Shown: positions 7,545-16,478 of the stretch, one piece after another
Layout: each line of letters starts with the position of its first letter
Position numbering within the stretch: the first letter of the stretch is position 1
Assembly (NCBI GenBank): GCA_022792815.1
Contig: JAAWBS010000012.1
Span: forward strand, 1-33,352
Direction of reading: 5' to 3'
DNA: 33,352 nucleotides
From: Hungatella sp.
Lineage (GTDB): Bacteria; Bacillota; Clostridia; Lachnospirales; Lachnospiraceae
Position numbers and translations under genes: made by a program
Notes under the pieces: generated by a model
What the model was told of the DNA's origin: nothing
Seen by the model: only the letters and a program-made list of their open reading frames with translations
The model's database searches: none

Positions 7545-8438
7545 CTATGTTTGCCGGTCAGAGGAGGGGAAGGAGAAGTATTTTGACGGCCTCACCCCGG
7601 TCACCTTGAAAAAGGCGTTGGAAAAGTGGTTGGGATTGGCAAAGCCCAGTTCCCTGGCGATCTGGGTGACGGTCATGGTCTGTTCTTTGAGAAGCTGGAT
7701 GGCATATTCCATCTTGCAGTTTAAGATATACTCTTTGGGCGACAGGCCGAGGCTGGAGGAGAAGATCCGGTACAGACAGCTGTCGCTGATACCGCAGGTG
7801 CGGCTGATCTCCGAGATGCGCAGAGGTTCCCGCAGGTTGGCGGCGATATAGCTGGTGGCTTTGTTTAAAAGCAGGTTTGTGTCAGAGGAGACGGCCGGGG
7901 AGGGGGAGGCCTGGCGGGGGCCTTTCTGGCGCAGCAGTTCCATGATTACCAGCATCAGATAACTGTGGATCTTCTGATAATATCCGGGTCTCAGGCTCTC
8001 ATACTCCTCCATGATGGTGTGAAAATAGAACTCCACAGGGGAGCGCAGGGCGTGAAAGACCCGGATTTTTCCCGAGGTCTCCATCATATGGATAAAGTCC
8101 TGCTCTCTGTGGTGAGGGAGTACATGGAAATACAGATAGAGAAATTCCGGGGCAGTCTTCTCCTTCATTCCGCAGGCGCTGTAAATGGTATTGGGGGGCG
8201 TGTACAGCACGTCTCCCCTGTCAAGCACCAGGGTGACGTCGTGGATCGTGTAGCGGATGGGACCTGTCAGAATATAGATGATGCGGTGGCAGGGCAGGGA
8301 GGTGTTGGTGATCCCGTGATTTCCCTTTGGCAGGAAATGCCCCACGGACAGCAGAGAGAGCTGATAGGATTTTAATTCCAGGGACAGAGAGTCCTCCTTG
8401 AGAGGCGCCAGCCGTTTGAAATTGGTATTGTTGATCAT
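7545..8438 (-). CDS. AraC-family transcriptional regulator with N-terminal cupin domain
   Basis: 297 residues from the ATG at 8438. AAAGGAA 8 bases upstream supports this start over a GTG six codons earlier. Residues about 20-130 look like an AraC-type cupin sensing domain (for example RGDVLYTPPNTIYS). Residues about 190-290 carry the two helix-turn-helix motifs, ending with the conserved ELGFANPNHFSNAFFKVTG and GVRPSKY signature. The family binds asymmetric sites as a dimer and typically activates sugar-use genes. It lies upstream of, and co-directional with, the pectinase gene, and divergently from the flavin reductase lipoprotein across 113 bases. Either could be its target. Sugar specificity cannot be read from the sequence. 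Confidence 0.88.
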   Translation of the reverse strand: MINNTNFKRLAPLKEDSLSLELKSYQLSLLSVGHFLPKGNHGITNTSLPCHRIIYILTGPIRYTIHDVTLVLDRGDVLYTPPNTIYSACGMKEKTAPEFLYLYFHVLPHHREQDFIHMMETSGKIRVFHALRSPVEFYFHTIMEEYESLRPGYYQKIHSYLMLVIMELLRQKGPRQASPSPAVSSDTNLLLNKATSYIAANLREPLRISEISRTCGISDSCLYRIFSSSLGLSPKEYILNCKMEYAIQLLKEQTMTVTQIARELGFANPNHFSNAFFKVTGVRPSKYFSFPSSDRQT

Positions 8439-8509
8439 AACACAGGTTCCTTTCACGATTTTGATAGAAATAATACAGAAAAGTGTATGACTTTATATTA
8501 CAATAATTA

Positions 8510-8515
8510 TATAAT
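8510..8515 (+). promoter_or_regulatory. Possible -10 box for the flavin reductase gene
   Basis: TATAAT lies 37 bases before the ATG in the AT-rich divergent spacer (8439-8551). No good -35 hexamer is seen at 16-18 bases, which would suit a promoter dependent on an activator such as the adjacent AraC protein. That dependence is inference. Confidence 0.35.
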
Positions 8516-8551
8516 AAAATCAACATTGAAAACGAGGGAGGATATGATTTT

Positions 8552-10582
8552 ATGAGGAAACGCAGTGTGGCACTTATTCTCGCGGCGTCTATGGTTCTCG
8601 GCGGTTGTTCGTCAGGCAAGGAGACTGTCAGTCAGACGACCCAGGCTCCGACTACGGCAGCCCCCGCCACCGAGACTCCGACGACCGCCCCGGAGACCGA
8701 GGCTCAGAAAGAGACCGAGGCGGCCCAAGGGTCCCAAGTGTCCTGGGATGAGGAGAAACAGGCGGACGTGATCATCGTGGGAGCCGGAGGAGCCGGACTG
8801 GCGGCAGCCATCGCGGCGGCAGATGAAGGTGCAGAGAGCATCATCATCGTGGAGAAGCTGGGCAAGACGGGAGGTTCCCTGAACTTTACCAGCGGTTCCA
8901 TGTCAGGAGCAGAGACCATTATTCAGGAGCTGGACGGGATCGAGGACACCAAGGAGTCCTATATCGAGGATATCCTGTCAAACGGCGCTCAGTTGGGAGA
9001 TCGGGAGCTGATCGAGATCTTCGTGGACGAGGACGTGGATGCCATCCAGTGGCTGTGGGATCACGGCCTTTCCGAGTACACATTTTCCGAGCAGAACGGC
9101 AAAAAGAGCGTCTTTGCCCCGGAGCACCAGTTGTACTCCATCCAGAGGACCTACAAGCCCAAGGCCATGGACCCGGCCAACTATAAGTCGGCGGTTCACG
9201 AGATCCTGGACAAGGAGATCGCCGGGTATGACAACATCACCATCGACTACTACACAGAGATCACCGAACTGGTGGGCAATGAGAAAGGCCAGGTGCTGAC
9301 TGCCGTGGGCTACAACAGCGACACCAAAAAGACGGTGGCCTACAAGGCTGACAAGGGTATCGTCATGGCCACCGGCGGTTACTCCGGCAATCCAAAGATG
9401 ATGGGCAAGTACGCCGAGTACGGCGAGAACTATCTGGTAGGCGGCGCGGACAGCGCCGACGGCAAGGGCATCCGGATCATGCAGAATGCAGGCGCGGCAG
9501 TGGATGAGGAGAAACTGGCCTACATCCCCACCTTCCCCATGGGACTGGAGTACAGCGAGGGGAAAGGCGCCATCGGTGATGTCTATATGTGGAAAGCCGG
9601 CGGCATCTATGTGAACCAGGAAGGAAAACGCTTTATCAACGAGACCCTGGACGAGGTGGTTCCCAGAGAGACTGCCCTGGAGGAACAGACCGGAGCGGTT
9701 CAGTACAACATTTTCACCGATAAGATCGTGGAGGATCTGAAGGCGGCCAAGGCTGCGTTTATGTGGGAGTACTACTATGAGCCGGAGCAGGGCATCGGCC
9801 ACAAGCTGATTCAGTCCGCAGATACCCTGGAGGAGCTGGCCGGAATCATCGGAGTCCCCGCAGATACTCTGGCGGAGACCGTAAAGGCTTACAATGAGGC
9901 TGTGGAGGCCGGGGGAACCGACGAGTTCGGCCGTGATTTCAGCGGGACTCCCACTGCCTACAGCGTGGCGGTAAACAAGATCGAGGGGGACAAGTACTAT
10001 GCGGTTCCCATCAAGGCCCTGGTGGTCATGACCTTAGGCGGCGTCACGGTGAACCATGACATGCAGGTGGTGGACGAGAGCGGCAATCCGATCCCCGGCC
10101 TGTACGCGGCGGGAGAGGTCGTAGGCGGAATCTGGGGAAGATTCGTGTCCGGCGGTACCGGCGTCATGGGACCGGTGGTATTTGGACGGATCACAGGCCG
10201 CAATGTGGTGAACCTGGAACTGAAGGAGGGAGAGCCGGTAAAAGCAGCTTCCTTTGTCCTGGAGGAATCTCTGTTTGAGAAGGAAGAGGTTCAGACAGAA
10301 GGCTACGACATGAGCGGATTAAAGGACGGCACCTACGAGGCTACGGTGGACGGCCAGAACGGCCCCATGACCGTCAGCGTGACCGTGGCGGACGGGAAAC
10401 TCTCCCAGGTGACCGTGGTCAGCAATCAGGAGACGGAGAACATCGCGGGGCCGGCTCTTGAGAAGATTCCGGCGGCCATGGTGGAGGCCAACAGCCCGGA
10501 CGTGGACGGCGTCACCGGAGCCACTCTCACCAGCGGGCGTATCCGGGATGGGGTGAAGGCATGTCTGGATCAGGCAAAATAG
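8552..10582 (+). CDS. Lipoprotein FAD-dependent reductase with C-terminal FMN-binding domain
   Basis: 676 residues; GGGAGG lies 10 bases before the ATG. The signal peptide ends in a LGGC lipobox (Cys 19), followed by a Thr/Pro/Glu-rich linker to about residue 65. An FAD_binding_2 domain of the fumarate/urocanate reductase family follows (VIIVGAGGAGLAAA dinucleotide fold at about 74; IPGLYAAGEVVGG near the end). The last 80 or so residues are an FMN_bind domain with DGVTGATLTSG, whose Thr is the usual site where ApbE attaches FMN covalently. Such proteins act outside the membrane and pass electrons to an organic acceptor. The loop after AAGEV reads GRFVSGGTGVMGP instead of the NRLGGN seen in classical fumarate reductases, so the acceptor may differ. 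No heme domain is present. It is monocistronic, with a terminator behind it and an AraC gene divergent in front. Confidence 0.88.
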   Translation: MRKRSVALILAASMVLGGCSSGKETVSQTTQAPTTAAPATETPTTAPETEAQKETEAAQGSQVSWDEEKQADVIIVGAGGAGLAAAIAAADEGAESIIIVEKLGKTGGSLNFTSGSMSGAETIIQELDGIEDTKESYIEDILSNGAQLGDRELIEIFVDEDVDAIQWLWDHGLSEYTFSEQNGKKSVFAPEHQLYSIQRTYKPKAMDPANYKSAVHEILDKEIAGYDNITIDYYTEITELVGNEKGQVLTAVGYNSDTKKTVAYKADKGIVMATGGYSGNPKMMGKYAEYGENYLVGGADSADGKGIRIMQNAGAAVDEEKLAYIPTFPMGLEYSEGKGAIGDVYMWKAGGIYVNQEGKRFINETLDEVVPRETALEEQTGAVQYNIFTDKIVEDLKAAKAAFMWEYYYEPEQGIGHKLIQSADTLEELAGIIGVPADTLAETVKAYNEAVEAGGTDEFGRDFSGTPTAYSVAVNKIEGDKYYAVPIKALVVMTLGGVTVNHDMQVVDESGNPIPGLYAAGEVVGGIWGRFVSGGTGVMGPVVFGRITGRNVVNLELKEGEPVKAASFVLEESLFEKEEVQTEGYDMSGLKDGTYEATVDGQNGPMTVSVTVADGKLSQVTVVSNQETENIAGPALEKIPAAMVEANSPDVDGVTGATLTSGRIRDGVKACLDQAK

Positions 10583-10613
10583 AGACAGTCAGGTAAGTGA
10601 AAGAGAAGAGAGG

Positions 10614-10645
10614 AAAGAGGATGTCGGAAGATGTCCTCTTTTTTT
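10614..10645 (+). terminator. Rho-independent terminator of the flavin reductase gene
   Basis: AAAGAGGA (10614-10621) pairs with TCCTCTTT (10634-10641). The stem is extended inward by TGTC/GATG with wobble pairs around a GGAA tetraloop, and a T-run to 10645 follows. It begins 31 bases after the stop codon. Confidence 0.75.
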
Positions 10646-10687
10646 GGACTCACAGGAAAGTACTCTTAAAAGTAAGAAAAAATGTTG

Positions 10688-10716
10688 TGGTAAAGTGAGC
10701 CATTAAGCAATATAAT
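10688..10716 (+). promoter_or_regulatory. Candidate promoter of the dGTPase-dnaG-rpoD operon
   Basis: A consensus TATAAT at 10711-10716 lies about 65 bases before the first gene. The -35 is weak: TGGTAA at 17 bases, or TTGTGG at 20 bases. It is the only convincing -10 between the preceding terminator and the operon. Confidence 0.45.
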
Positions 10717-10781
10717 ATAGTTAGGACTTTGTTCGGGGGAAGTAAACGGTTTCATATTCCGATATGGGGGAGGGAAGATAT

Positions 10782-11792
10782 TTGACAATCAGAGAATCCA
10801 TGGAACAGCTGGAGGAGCAGTACTTAAGCCCCTTCGCTGCGCTGAGCAAAAATACTTTGGGGAGAGATACGCCGGAACCGCTGTGCGATATCCGGTCGGA
10901 ATACCAGAGGGACCGGGACCGGATTCTGCACTGCAAGGCTTTTCGGAGGCTGAAGCACAAGACTCAGGTGTTTCTTGCGCCGGAGGGGGACCACTACCGG
11001 ACCAGGCTGACCCACACGCTGGAGGTGTCCCAGATCGCCAGGACCATCGCCAGATCTCTGCGTCTCAACGAAAGTCTGGCGGAGGCCATCGCCCTGGGCC
11101 ATGACTTAGGCCATACGCCTTTCGGCCATTCGGGGGAGGCTATTTTAGATAAGCTGTGTGAGGACGGATTTGCCCACTACCGGCAGAGTGTGCGGGTGGT
11201 GGAGGTGCTGGAAAAGGGCGGGAAAGGCCTGAATCTGACCAGAGAGGTCCGGGACGGCATCTTAAACCACCGCACCAGCGGCCATCCGTCCACCCTGGAG
11301 GGGTGTATCGTGCGGCTTTCCGACAAGATTGCCTACATCAATCACGATATCGACGACGCCATTCGGGCAAGGATCTTTCGGGAGGAGGACCTGCCGGGAG
11401 AGTACACCGATGTGCTGGGGCACAGTGTGAGGGAGCGGTTAAACACCATGATCCATGACATCATCGAGAGCAGCCAGGAGAAACCGGAGATCCTCATGTC
11501 TGAGGGCATGGAGAAGGCCATGAAGGATCTGAGGGCATGGATGTTTGCCCATGTGTACAGCAAGAGCGTGGCCAAGGAGGAAGAGGGAAAGGCCCAGAGG
11601 ATGCTGGAATTTCTCTACGACTACTATATGGCCCACGTGGAGATGCTTCCCGGAGAATTCCTGGAGCTGATGGAACTTCGGGGAGAGAAGAAAGAGCGGA
11701 TCGTCTGTGACTATATCGCCGGCATGAGCGATCGATACGCCATCGATATGTTTGAGCAGCTGTTTGTGCCCAAGGCGTGGAAGGCACTGTAG
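10782..11792 (+). CDS. dGTPase-like HD-domain triphosphohydrolase
   Basis: 336 residues. I chose the TTG at 10782 because GGGAGGG lies 7 bases upstream and the family usually begins close to TIRE; an ATG at 10764 precedes that site. The HD-domain metal ligands are visible: His 78 in THTLEV, and His 107/Asp 108 in GHDLGHTPFGHSGE. The conserved block RRLKHKTQVFLAPEGDHYRT precedes them. The family hydrolyses dGTP or other dNTPs to the nucleoside plus triphosphate. It is followed after 37 bases by dnaG, and a dNTP-pool enzyme next to primase and sigma factor is the usual arrangement in Lachnospiraceae. The short form lacks the extended insertions of Escherichia coli Dgt, so exact substrate preference is uncertain. 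Confidence 0.9.
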   Translation: MTIRESMEQLEEQYLSPFAALSKNTLGRDTPEPLCDIRSEYQRDRDRILHCKAFRRLKHKTQVFLAPEGDHYRTRLTHTLEVSQIARTIARSLRLNESLAEAIALGHDLGHTPFGHSGEAILDKLCEDGFAHYRQSVRVVEVLEKGGKGLNLTREVRDGILNHRTSGHPSTLEGCIVRLSDKIAYINHDIDDAIRARIFREEDLPGEYTDVLGHSVRERLNTMIHDIIESSQEKPEILMSEGMEKAMKDLRAWMFAHVYSKSVAKEEEGKAQRMLEFLYDYYMAHVEMLPGEFLELMELRGEKKERIVCDYIAGMSDRYAIDMFEQLFVPKAWKAL

Positions 11793-11829
11793 GTCCGGAC
11801 GGAGGAGACCGTAAGAGAAGGAGGAATCT

Positions 11830-13599
11830 GTGTTTTATCCAGAAGAGATCGTAGAAGAGGTGAGGACGAAAAATGACATCGTGGATGTGGTTTCCGGGTA
11901 TGTGAAGCTGCAGAAGAAGGGCAGCAACTACTTTGGGCTCTGTCCTTTTCACAATGAGAAATCACCGTCGTTTTCCGTGTCTCCGGGCAAGCAGATGTAC
12001 TACTGCTTCGGCTGCGGTGCAGGGGGCAATGCCATCACCTTTCTCATGGAGTATGAGAATTATTCCTTTCCCGAGGCGCTGAAGGTACTGGCGGATCGGG
12101 CGGGGGTGGAGCTTCCCAAGGAGGAGATGAGCGGGGAGGCGAGGGCCCAGGCAGATCTAAGATCCGCCCTTCTCGAGATCAACAAGCTGGCAGCCAACTA
12201 CTTTTACTACCAGCTAAAGCATCCTCAGGGAAAGACAGGGTATGAGTATCTGAGGAACCGGAAGCTCAGTGACGATACCATCCGAAGGTTCGGCCTGGGA
12301 TTTGCCAACAAGACCGGCGATGATCTGTATCGATTTTTAAAGGACAAAGGGTACAAGGATTCGATTCTCAAGGAGACGGGTCTGGTGACCATCGAGGAGA
12401 GAGGCGCCCATGACAAGTTCTGGAACCGGGTGATGTTCCCCATCATGGATGTCAACAACCGGGTCATCGGTTTCGGAGGCCGCGTCATGGGGGACGGGAG
12501 CCCGAAGTATCTCAACTCCCCGGAGACCAGACTTTTTGACAAGAGCCGGAATCTGTATGGCCTCAATTATGCCAGAACCTCCAGGGAAAAATATCTGCTG
12601 ATCTGTGAGGGCTACATGGATGTGATCGCCATGCACCAGGCAGGCTTCACCAATGCGGTGGCTTCCCTGGGCACGGCATTTACCATACAGCACGCCTCCC
12701 TGCTCAAGAGGTACACCGACCAGGTGGTGCTGACCTATGACAGCGACGGGGCAGGAGTGAAGGCGGCTCTCCGGGCGATTCCCATCTTGAAGGAGGCGGG
12801 AATCTCAGCCAAGGTGCTGAACATGGAACCCTACAAGGACCCGGATGAATTTATCAAGAATCTGGGACCGGAGGCGTTTCGGGAGCGGATCGAGAAGGCA
12901 GGAAACAGCTTTCTCTTTGAGATCGATGTGCTGAAGAGGGACTTTAATCTGGAGGACCCGGAGCAGAAGACCCGGTTCTACAACGCCGCGGCCAGGAAGC
13001 TTCTGGAGTTTCGCGAGACCCTGGAGAGGGACAACTATATCCAGGCCGTGGCCAGGGCACAGGGCATCAGTTATCAGGATCTGAGACAGCTGGTACATAA
13101 CCTGGGAAGCCGGATCGGCCCGGTATCCGGGGAGGAGGGAAAGAAGGACAGAGCTCCTTACCGGGATAAAAGGAAGGAGCGGGAGGACGGACCCTTAAAG
13201 TCCCAGCGTCTCCTTCTCACCTGGCTGATCGAGAACCCGAAACTGTTCGACAAGATCGAGGGAATCATCACTCCCGATGATTTCAGGGAGGAGCTGTACC
13301 ACAAGGTGGCTGTGGAGGTATTTGAGGGCCACCAGAAAGGGGATGTGAACCCGGCGGGAATCCTAAACCATTTTATCGATGACGAGGAACAGTATAAAAC
13401 CGTAGCCTCCCTGTTTCACGCAAGCCTGAAAGAATCGTTGACCAATGAGGAACAGAAGAAAGCATTTTCAGAGACAGTACTTAAGGTGAAAAAGAACAGC
13501 CTGGACGAGGCCAGCAGAAGAGCCACGGATATCAGGGAACTGCAGGAGATCATCAGAGCACAGAGCGCCTTGAAAACTCTGAATATTTCCATCGATTAG
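11830..13599 (+). CDS. dnaG: DNA primase
   Basis: 589 residues with a GTG start preceded by AAGGAGG. The N-terminal CHC2 zinc finger has Cys 38, His 41, Cys 59 and Cys 62. The primase core follows, with the TOPRIM motifs CEGYMD (Glu 260) and YDSDGAG (Asp 304, Asp 306) that bind the catalytic magnesium ions. The C-terminal part (about 440-589) is the helicase-interacting domain expected for binding DnaB. The length is normal for Firmicutes. It makes RNA primers for lagging-strand synthesis. It sits between the dGTPase-like gene and rpoD, with 38 bases to the latter, so co-transcription is likely. Confidence 0.97.
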   Translation: MFYPEEIVEEVRTKNDIVDVVSGYVKLQKKGSNYFGLCPFHNEKSPSFSVSPGKQMYYCFGCGAGGNAITFLMEYENYSFPEALKVLADRAGVELPKEEMSGEARAQADLRSALLEINKLAANYFYYQLKHPQGKTGYEYLRNRKLSDDTIRRFGLGFANKTGDDLYRFLKDKGYKDSILKETGLVTIEERGAHDKFWNRVMFPIMDVNNRVIGFGGRVMGDGSPKYLNSPETRLFDKSRNLYGLNYARTSREKYLLICEGYMDVIAMHQAGFTNAVASLGTAFTIQHASLLKRYTDQVVLTYDSDGAGVKAALRAIPILKEAGISAKVLNMEPYKDPDEFIKNLGPEAFRERIEKAGNSFLFEIDVLKRDFNLEDPEQKTRFYNAAARKLLEFRETLERDNYIQAVARAQGISYQDLRQLVHNLGSRIGPVSGEEGKKDRAPYRDKRKEREDGPLKSQRLLLTWLIENPKLFDKIEGIITPDDFREELYHKVAVEVFEGHQKGDVNPAGILNHFIDDEEQYKTVASLFHASLKESLTNEEQKKAFSETVLKVKKNSLDEASRRATDIRELQEIIRAQSALKTLNISID

Positions 13600-13637
13600 G
13601 GCAACACTATAGGCAGACTGCGGAAAGGTTGGACCAT

Positions 13638-14765
13638 ATGGACGATAAGATATTGGAATTTGAAGATAAATTGGCACTGCTTTTGGCGGAGGCGAAGAAA
13701 AAGAAAAATGTACTGGAAAACAGGGAAGTACTGGAGCTTTTTTCGGAGGACATTCTGGACGCTGACAAGCTGGATAAGATCTATGACTTTTTGGAGGCCA
13801 ATAAGGTAGACGTCCTGCGGTTAGGGGAAGACACGGAGATTGACGGAGACCTTTTCGCGGAAGATGAGATGGATCTGGACCAGGAGGAGGAGATCGATCT
13901 GGAGAAAATCGATCTGTCGGTGCCGGAGGGTGTGGGCATCGAGGACCCGGTCCGCATGTATCTGAAGGAGATCGGAAAGATCCCCCTCCTGTCACTGGAG
14001 GATGAGACCCGTCTGGCCAGACGGATTGAGCTGGGGGACGAGGAGGCCAAAAGAGCGCTGGCCGAGGCCAACCTTCGTCTGGTAGTCAGCATCGCCAAAC
14101 GGTATGTGGGCCGCGGGATGCAGTTTTTAGACCTGATCCAGGAGGGGAATTTAGGACTTATCAAGGCAGTGGAGAAATTTGATTACACCAAGGGATACAA
14201 GTTCAGCACCTACGCCACCTGGTGGATCCGCCAGGCCATCACCAGAGCCATCGCCGATCAGGCCAGAACCATCCGCATCCCGGTTCACATGGTGGAGACC
14301 ATCAACCGCCTGATCCGTGTGTCAAGACAGCTTCTCCAGGAACTGGGGAGAGAACCGACACCGGAGGAGATAGCAAAGACCGTGGAGATGCCCGTGGAGC
14401 GGGTCAGGGAGGCGCTTAAGATCTCCCAGGAGCCGGTGTCCTTAGAGACCCCCATCGGTGAAGAGGAGGACAGCCATCTGGGCGATTTCATCCAGGACGA
14501 GAGGGTGATGGTGCCGGCGGAGGCCGCGGCCTTTACCCTGCTCCACGAGCAGCTGATGGAGGTCCTCAAGACCCTGACAGAGCGGGAACAGAAGGTCCTG
14601 AAGCTTCGGTTTGGCTTAGAGGACAGCCGGCCCAGAACCCTGGAAGAGGTAGGGCGGGAGTTCAACGTGACCCGGGAGCGGATCCGTCAGATCGAGGCCA
14701 AGGCCCTGCGGAAGCTGCGTCATCCCAGCAGGAGCAAGAAGTTAAAAGACTACCTGGACGAATAG
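13638..14765 (+). CDS. rpoD: Primary sigma factor of RNA polymerase (sigma-70/SigA)
   Basis: 375 residues. The ATG at 13638, with GGAAAGG upstream, is preferred to a TTG nine bases earlier. After an acidic region 1.1, region 1.2 begins at [15 protein letters not shown]. Region 2 (about 145-215) contains the core-binding and -10 recognition helices ([20 protein letters not shown]). Region 3 follows, and region 4.2 ends with [20 protein letters not shown], which reads the -35 box. No large non-conserved insert is present, as is usual for Firmicutes. It directs transcription of housekeeping genes. It forms the classical primase-sigma pair with dnaG. Confidence 0.98.
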   Translation: MDDKILEFEDKLALLLAEAKKKKNVLENREVLELFSEDILDADKLDKIYDFLEANKVDVLRLGEDTEIDGDLFAEDEMDLDQEEEIDLEKIDLSVPEGVGIEDPVRMYLKEIGKIPLLSLEDETRLARRIELGDEEAKRALAEANLRLVVSIAKRYVGRGMQFLDLIQEGNLGLIKAVEKFDYTKGYKFSTYATWWIRQAITRAIADQARTIRIPVHMVETINRLIRVSRQLLQELGREPTPEEIAKTVEMPVERVREALKISQEPVSLETPIGEEEDSHLGDFIQDERVMVPAEAAAFTLLHEQLMEVLKTLTEREQKVLKLRFGLEDSRPRTLEEVGREFNVTRERIRQIEAKALRKLRHPSRSKKLKDYLDE

Positions 14766-14798
14766 CGCAGATTCTTACCCATAAAAGAGGAACGAGAG

Positions 14799-15602
14799 AT
14801 GAAATTATCCAAAAGACTTGAGAGGGTGGCCGCTTTCGCCGCAGGGCGATCCCAGATCCCGGCCGAGAAGACAAAAGAGCTGCCCGCCCATGACACTGTC
14901 TGTCCCTTGCGCATCGCCGACATCGGCACGGACCACGGCTACGTGCCCATCGCCCTGGCCTTAGAGAATCCCGATTTACAGGCCCTGGCCTTGGATGTCC
15001 GCCCAGGTCCCTTAAAGAGAGCCGAGGAACACATCGCCAGATACGGCCTTCAGGCCCGGATTCGGACCCGTCTCTCCGACGGAGCGTCCGCCTTAAGACC
15101 CGGTGAAGCCGATGTCATCATCATCGCCGGAATGGGCGGAGAGCTGATCCTTCACATCCTGGAAGGCGGCCGCCACCTGTGGCCTTTTACAGACCGCTGG
15201 ATCCTATCCCCCCAATCCGAGTTATCCAAGGTCCGCAGATACCTGAAAGCCCAAAATTTCACCATCACCCGGGAAGACCTGGTAGAAGAAGACGACAAAT
15301 ACTACCCCATTATAGAGGCGGTACACGGCAGAGTTCCCGGCATACCCGAGGACCTTCCTGTCCCTGACGAAGCATTTGAAGAAGTCCGCTGTCTCTACGG
15401 CCCCCGGCTTATAGAGCAAAAACACCCGGTCCTTCTCCGGCTTCTCAGACGCGAGGAGACTAAACTTACTGCCATCCTAAACCAGCTTAAGACCCGGTCC
15501 ACCGAAAAAGCCCGCACGCGGAGCCAGGAACTAAACCGACAGCTCGCCTACATCACCCGGGCCATAAAAGAAATCACCTTGCCCGACAAAGATAGTAAGT
15601 GA
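14799..15602 (+). CDS. trmK: tRNA (adenine(22)-N1)-methyltransferase, TrmK family
   Basis: 267 residues, start ATG with AGAGG upstream. The N-terminal Rossmann methyltransferase domain shows the SAM-binding motif I ADIGTDHGYVPI and the family motif IIAGMGGELI. A helical C-terminal part (about 190-267) is typical of TrmK (YqfN of Bacillus). The family methylates N1 of A22 in tRNA. The position directly after rpoD and before a Nif3-family gene is conserved in Firmicutes. The coding strand is unusual: it is visibly C-rich (many CCC, GCC, CTT codons), whereas the neighbours are G-rich on the same strand. It overlaps a spurious GTG of the next frame at its stop codon. Confidence 0.93.
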   Translation: MKLSKRLERVAAFAAGRSQIPAEKTKELPAHDTVCPLRIADIGTDHGYVPIALALENPDLQALALDVRPGPLKRAEEHIARYGLQARIRTRLSDGASALRPGEADVIIIAGMGGELILHILEGGRHLWPFTDRWILSPQSELSKVRRYLKAQNFTITREDLVEEDDKYYPIIEAVHGRVPGIPEDLPVPDEAFEEVRCLYGPRLIEQKHPVLLRLLRREETKLTAILNQLKTRSTEKARTRSQELNRQLAYITRAIKEITLPDKDSK

Positions 15603-15667
15603 CGCCTTACCTTGACATAGCTGCAGATTTACCTAAAAACACTTTCCCCAGAAAGGAGCAATCCCCC

Positions 15668-16468
15668 ATGTATCTACCAGACATCATCACCTGCCTGGAA
15701 ACCCTGGCCCCGTTATCCTGTGCCTGTGCCTGGGACAACCCAGGCCTTCTGGCAGGCCGTTTATCCAGAGAGGTCTCCAAAATCCTCATCGCCCTGGATG
15801 CCACGGACCAGGTAGTGGATTTGGCTGTGAAGGAAGGCTGTGATCTTCTTCTCACGCACCATCCCCTGATCTTTCAGCCGCTGAAAAGGATCAATGATCA
15901 GGATTTTATCGGCAGAAGGCTGCTGAGCCTGATCCGGGCAGACATCAGCTGTTACAGTATGCACACTAATTTTGATGCGGCTCCCGGGTGTATGGCAGAC
16001 CTGGCAGCAGAGAGACTGGGACTGAGAAATCCGGTTCCCTTAGATGTGATAGGAGAGTGGCCGGACACGAAGAGACCCTACGGCATCGGAGCCTGCGGCA
16101 GCCTGGAGAGGCCTGTCAGCATAAAGGAGCTGGCACTCCTGGTGAAAGAACGATTCGGCCTGCCCTTTGTCAATGTCTACGGGGCAGAGGGGGAGAAACC
16201 GGTAAGCCGGGCAGCCGTCTGTCCCGGATCCGGAAAAGGGATGGGGCCTTTGGCCCTGGCGGCAGGTGCTGACGTGCTGATCACCGGGGACATCGGCCAC
16301 CACGAGGGCATCGACTCCGTGGCTATGGGGCTTCCGATCATCGATGGGGGCCACTATGGGCTGGAATATGGTTTCATGGATTTTATGGAACATTACATAA
16401 AAGAGAAAATAACTACTAATTTAACGATCATAAAGGCTCCGGTGTCCTATCCGGTGACAGCCTGGTAA
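15668..16468 (+). CDS. Nif3-like dinuclear metal-center protein
   Basis: 266 residues from the ATG at 15668, with AAAGGAG about 10 bases upstream. The upstream frame back to a GTG at 15599 has no ribosome site and is not conserved-looking. Metal-ligand motifs of the Nif3/YqfO (DUF34) family are present: LLTHHPLIF, MHTNFDAAPGC and GDIGHHEG. The family forms toroidal hexamers with a two-metal site; it has been proposed to act as a GTP cyclohydrolase I-type or metal-handling protein, but the function is not settled. This is the short form without the PII-like insert domain of some Bacillus homologues. It is followed after 10 bases by the nucleoside kinase gene. Confidence 0.9.
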   Translation: MYLPDIITCLETLAPLSCACAWDNPGLLAGRLSREVSKILIALDATDQVVDLAVKEGCDLLLTHHPLIFQPLKRINDQDFIGRRLLSLIRADISCYSMHTNFDAAPGCMADLAAERLGLRNPVPLDVIGEWPDTKRPYGIGACGSLERPVSIKELALLVKERFGLPFVNVYGAEGEKPVSRAAVCPGSGKGMGPLALAAGADVLITGDIGHHEGIDSVAMGLPIIDGGHYGLEYGFMDFMEHYIKEKITTNLTIIKAPVSYPVTAW

Positions 16469-16478
16469 GGAGGAACAT

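Noticed and set aside
8978..9802. Minus-strand open frame of about 274 codons inside the flavin reductase gene
   Set aside because: Antisense shadow of a GC-rich, well-recognised gene; no motif or start signal.
15599..15667. GTG at 15599 as the start of the Nif3-family gene
   Set aside because: It overlaps the trmK stop without a ribosome site, while the ATG at 15668 has AAAGGAG and begins the family-like N-terminus.
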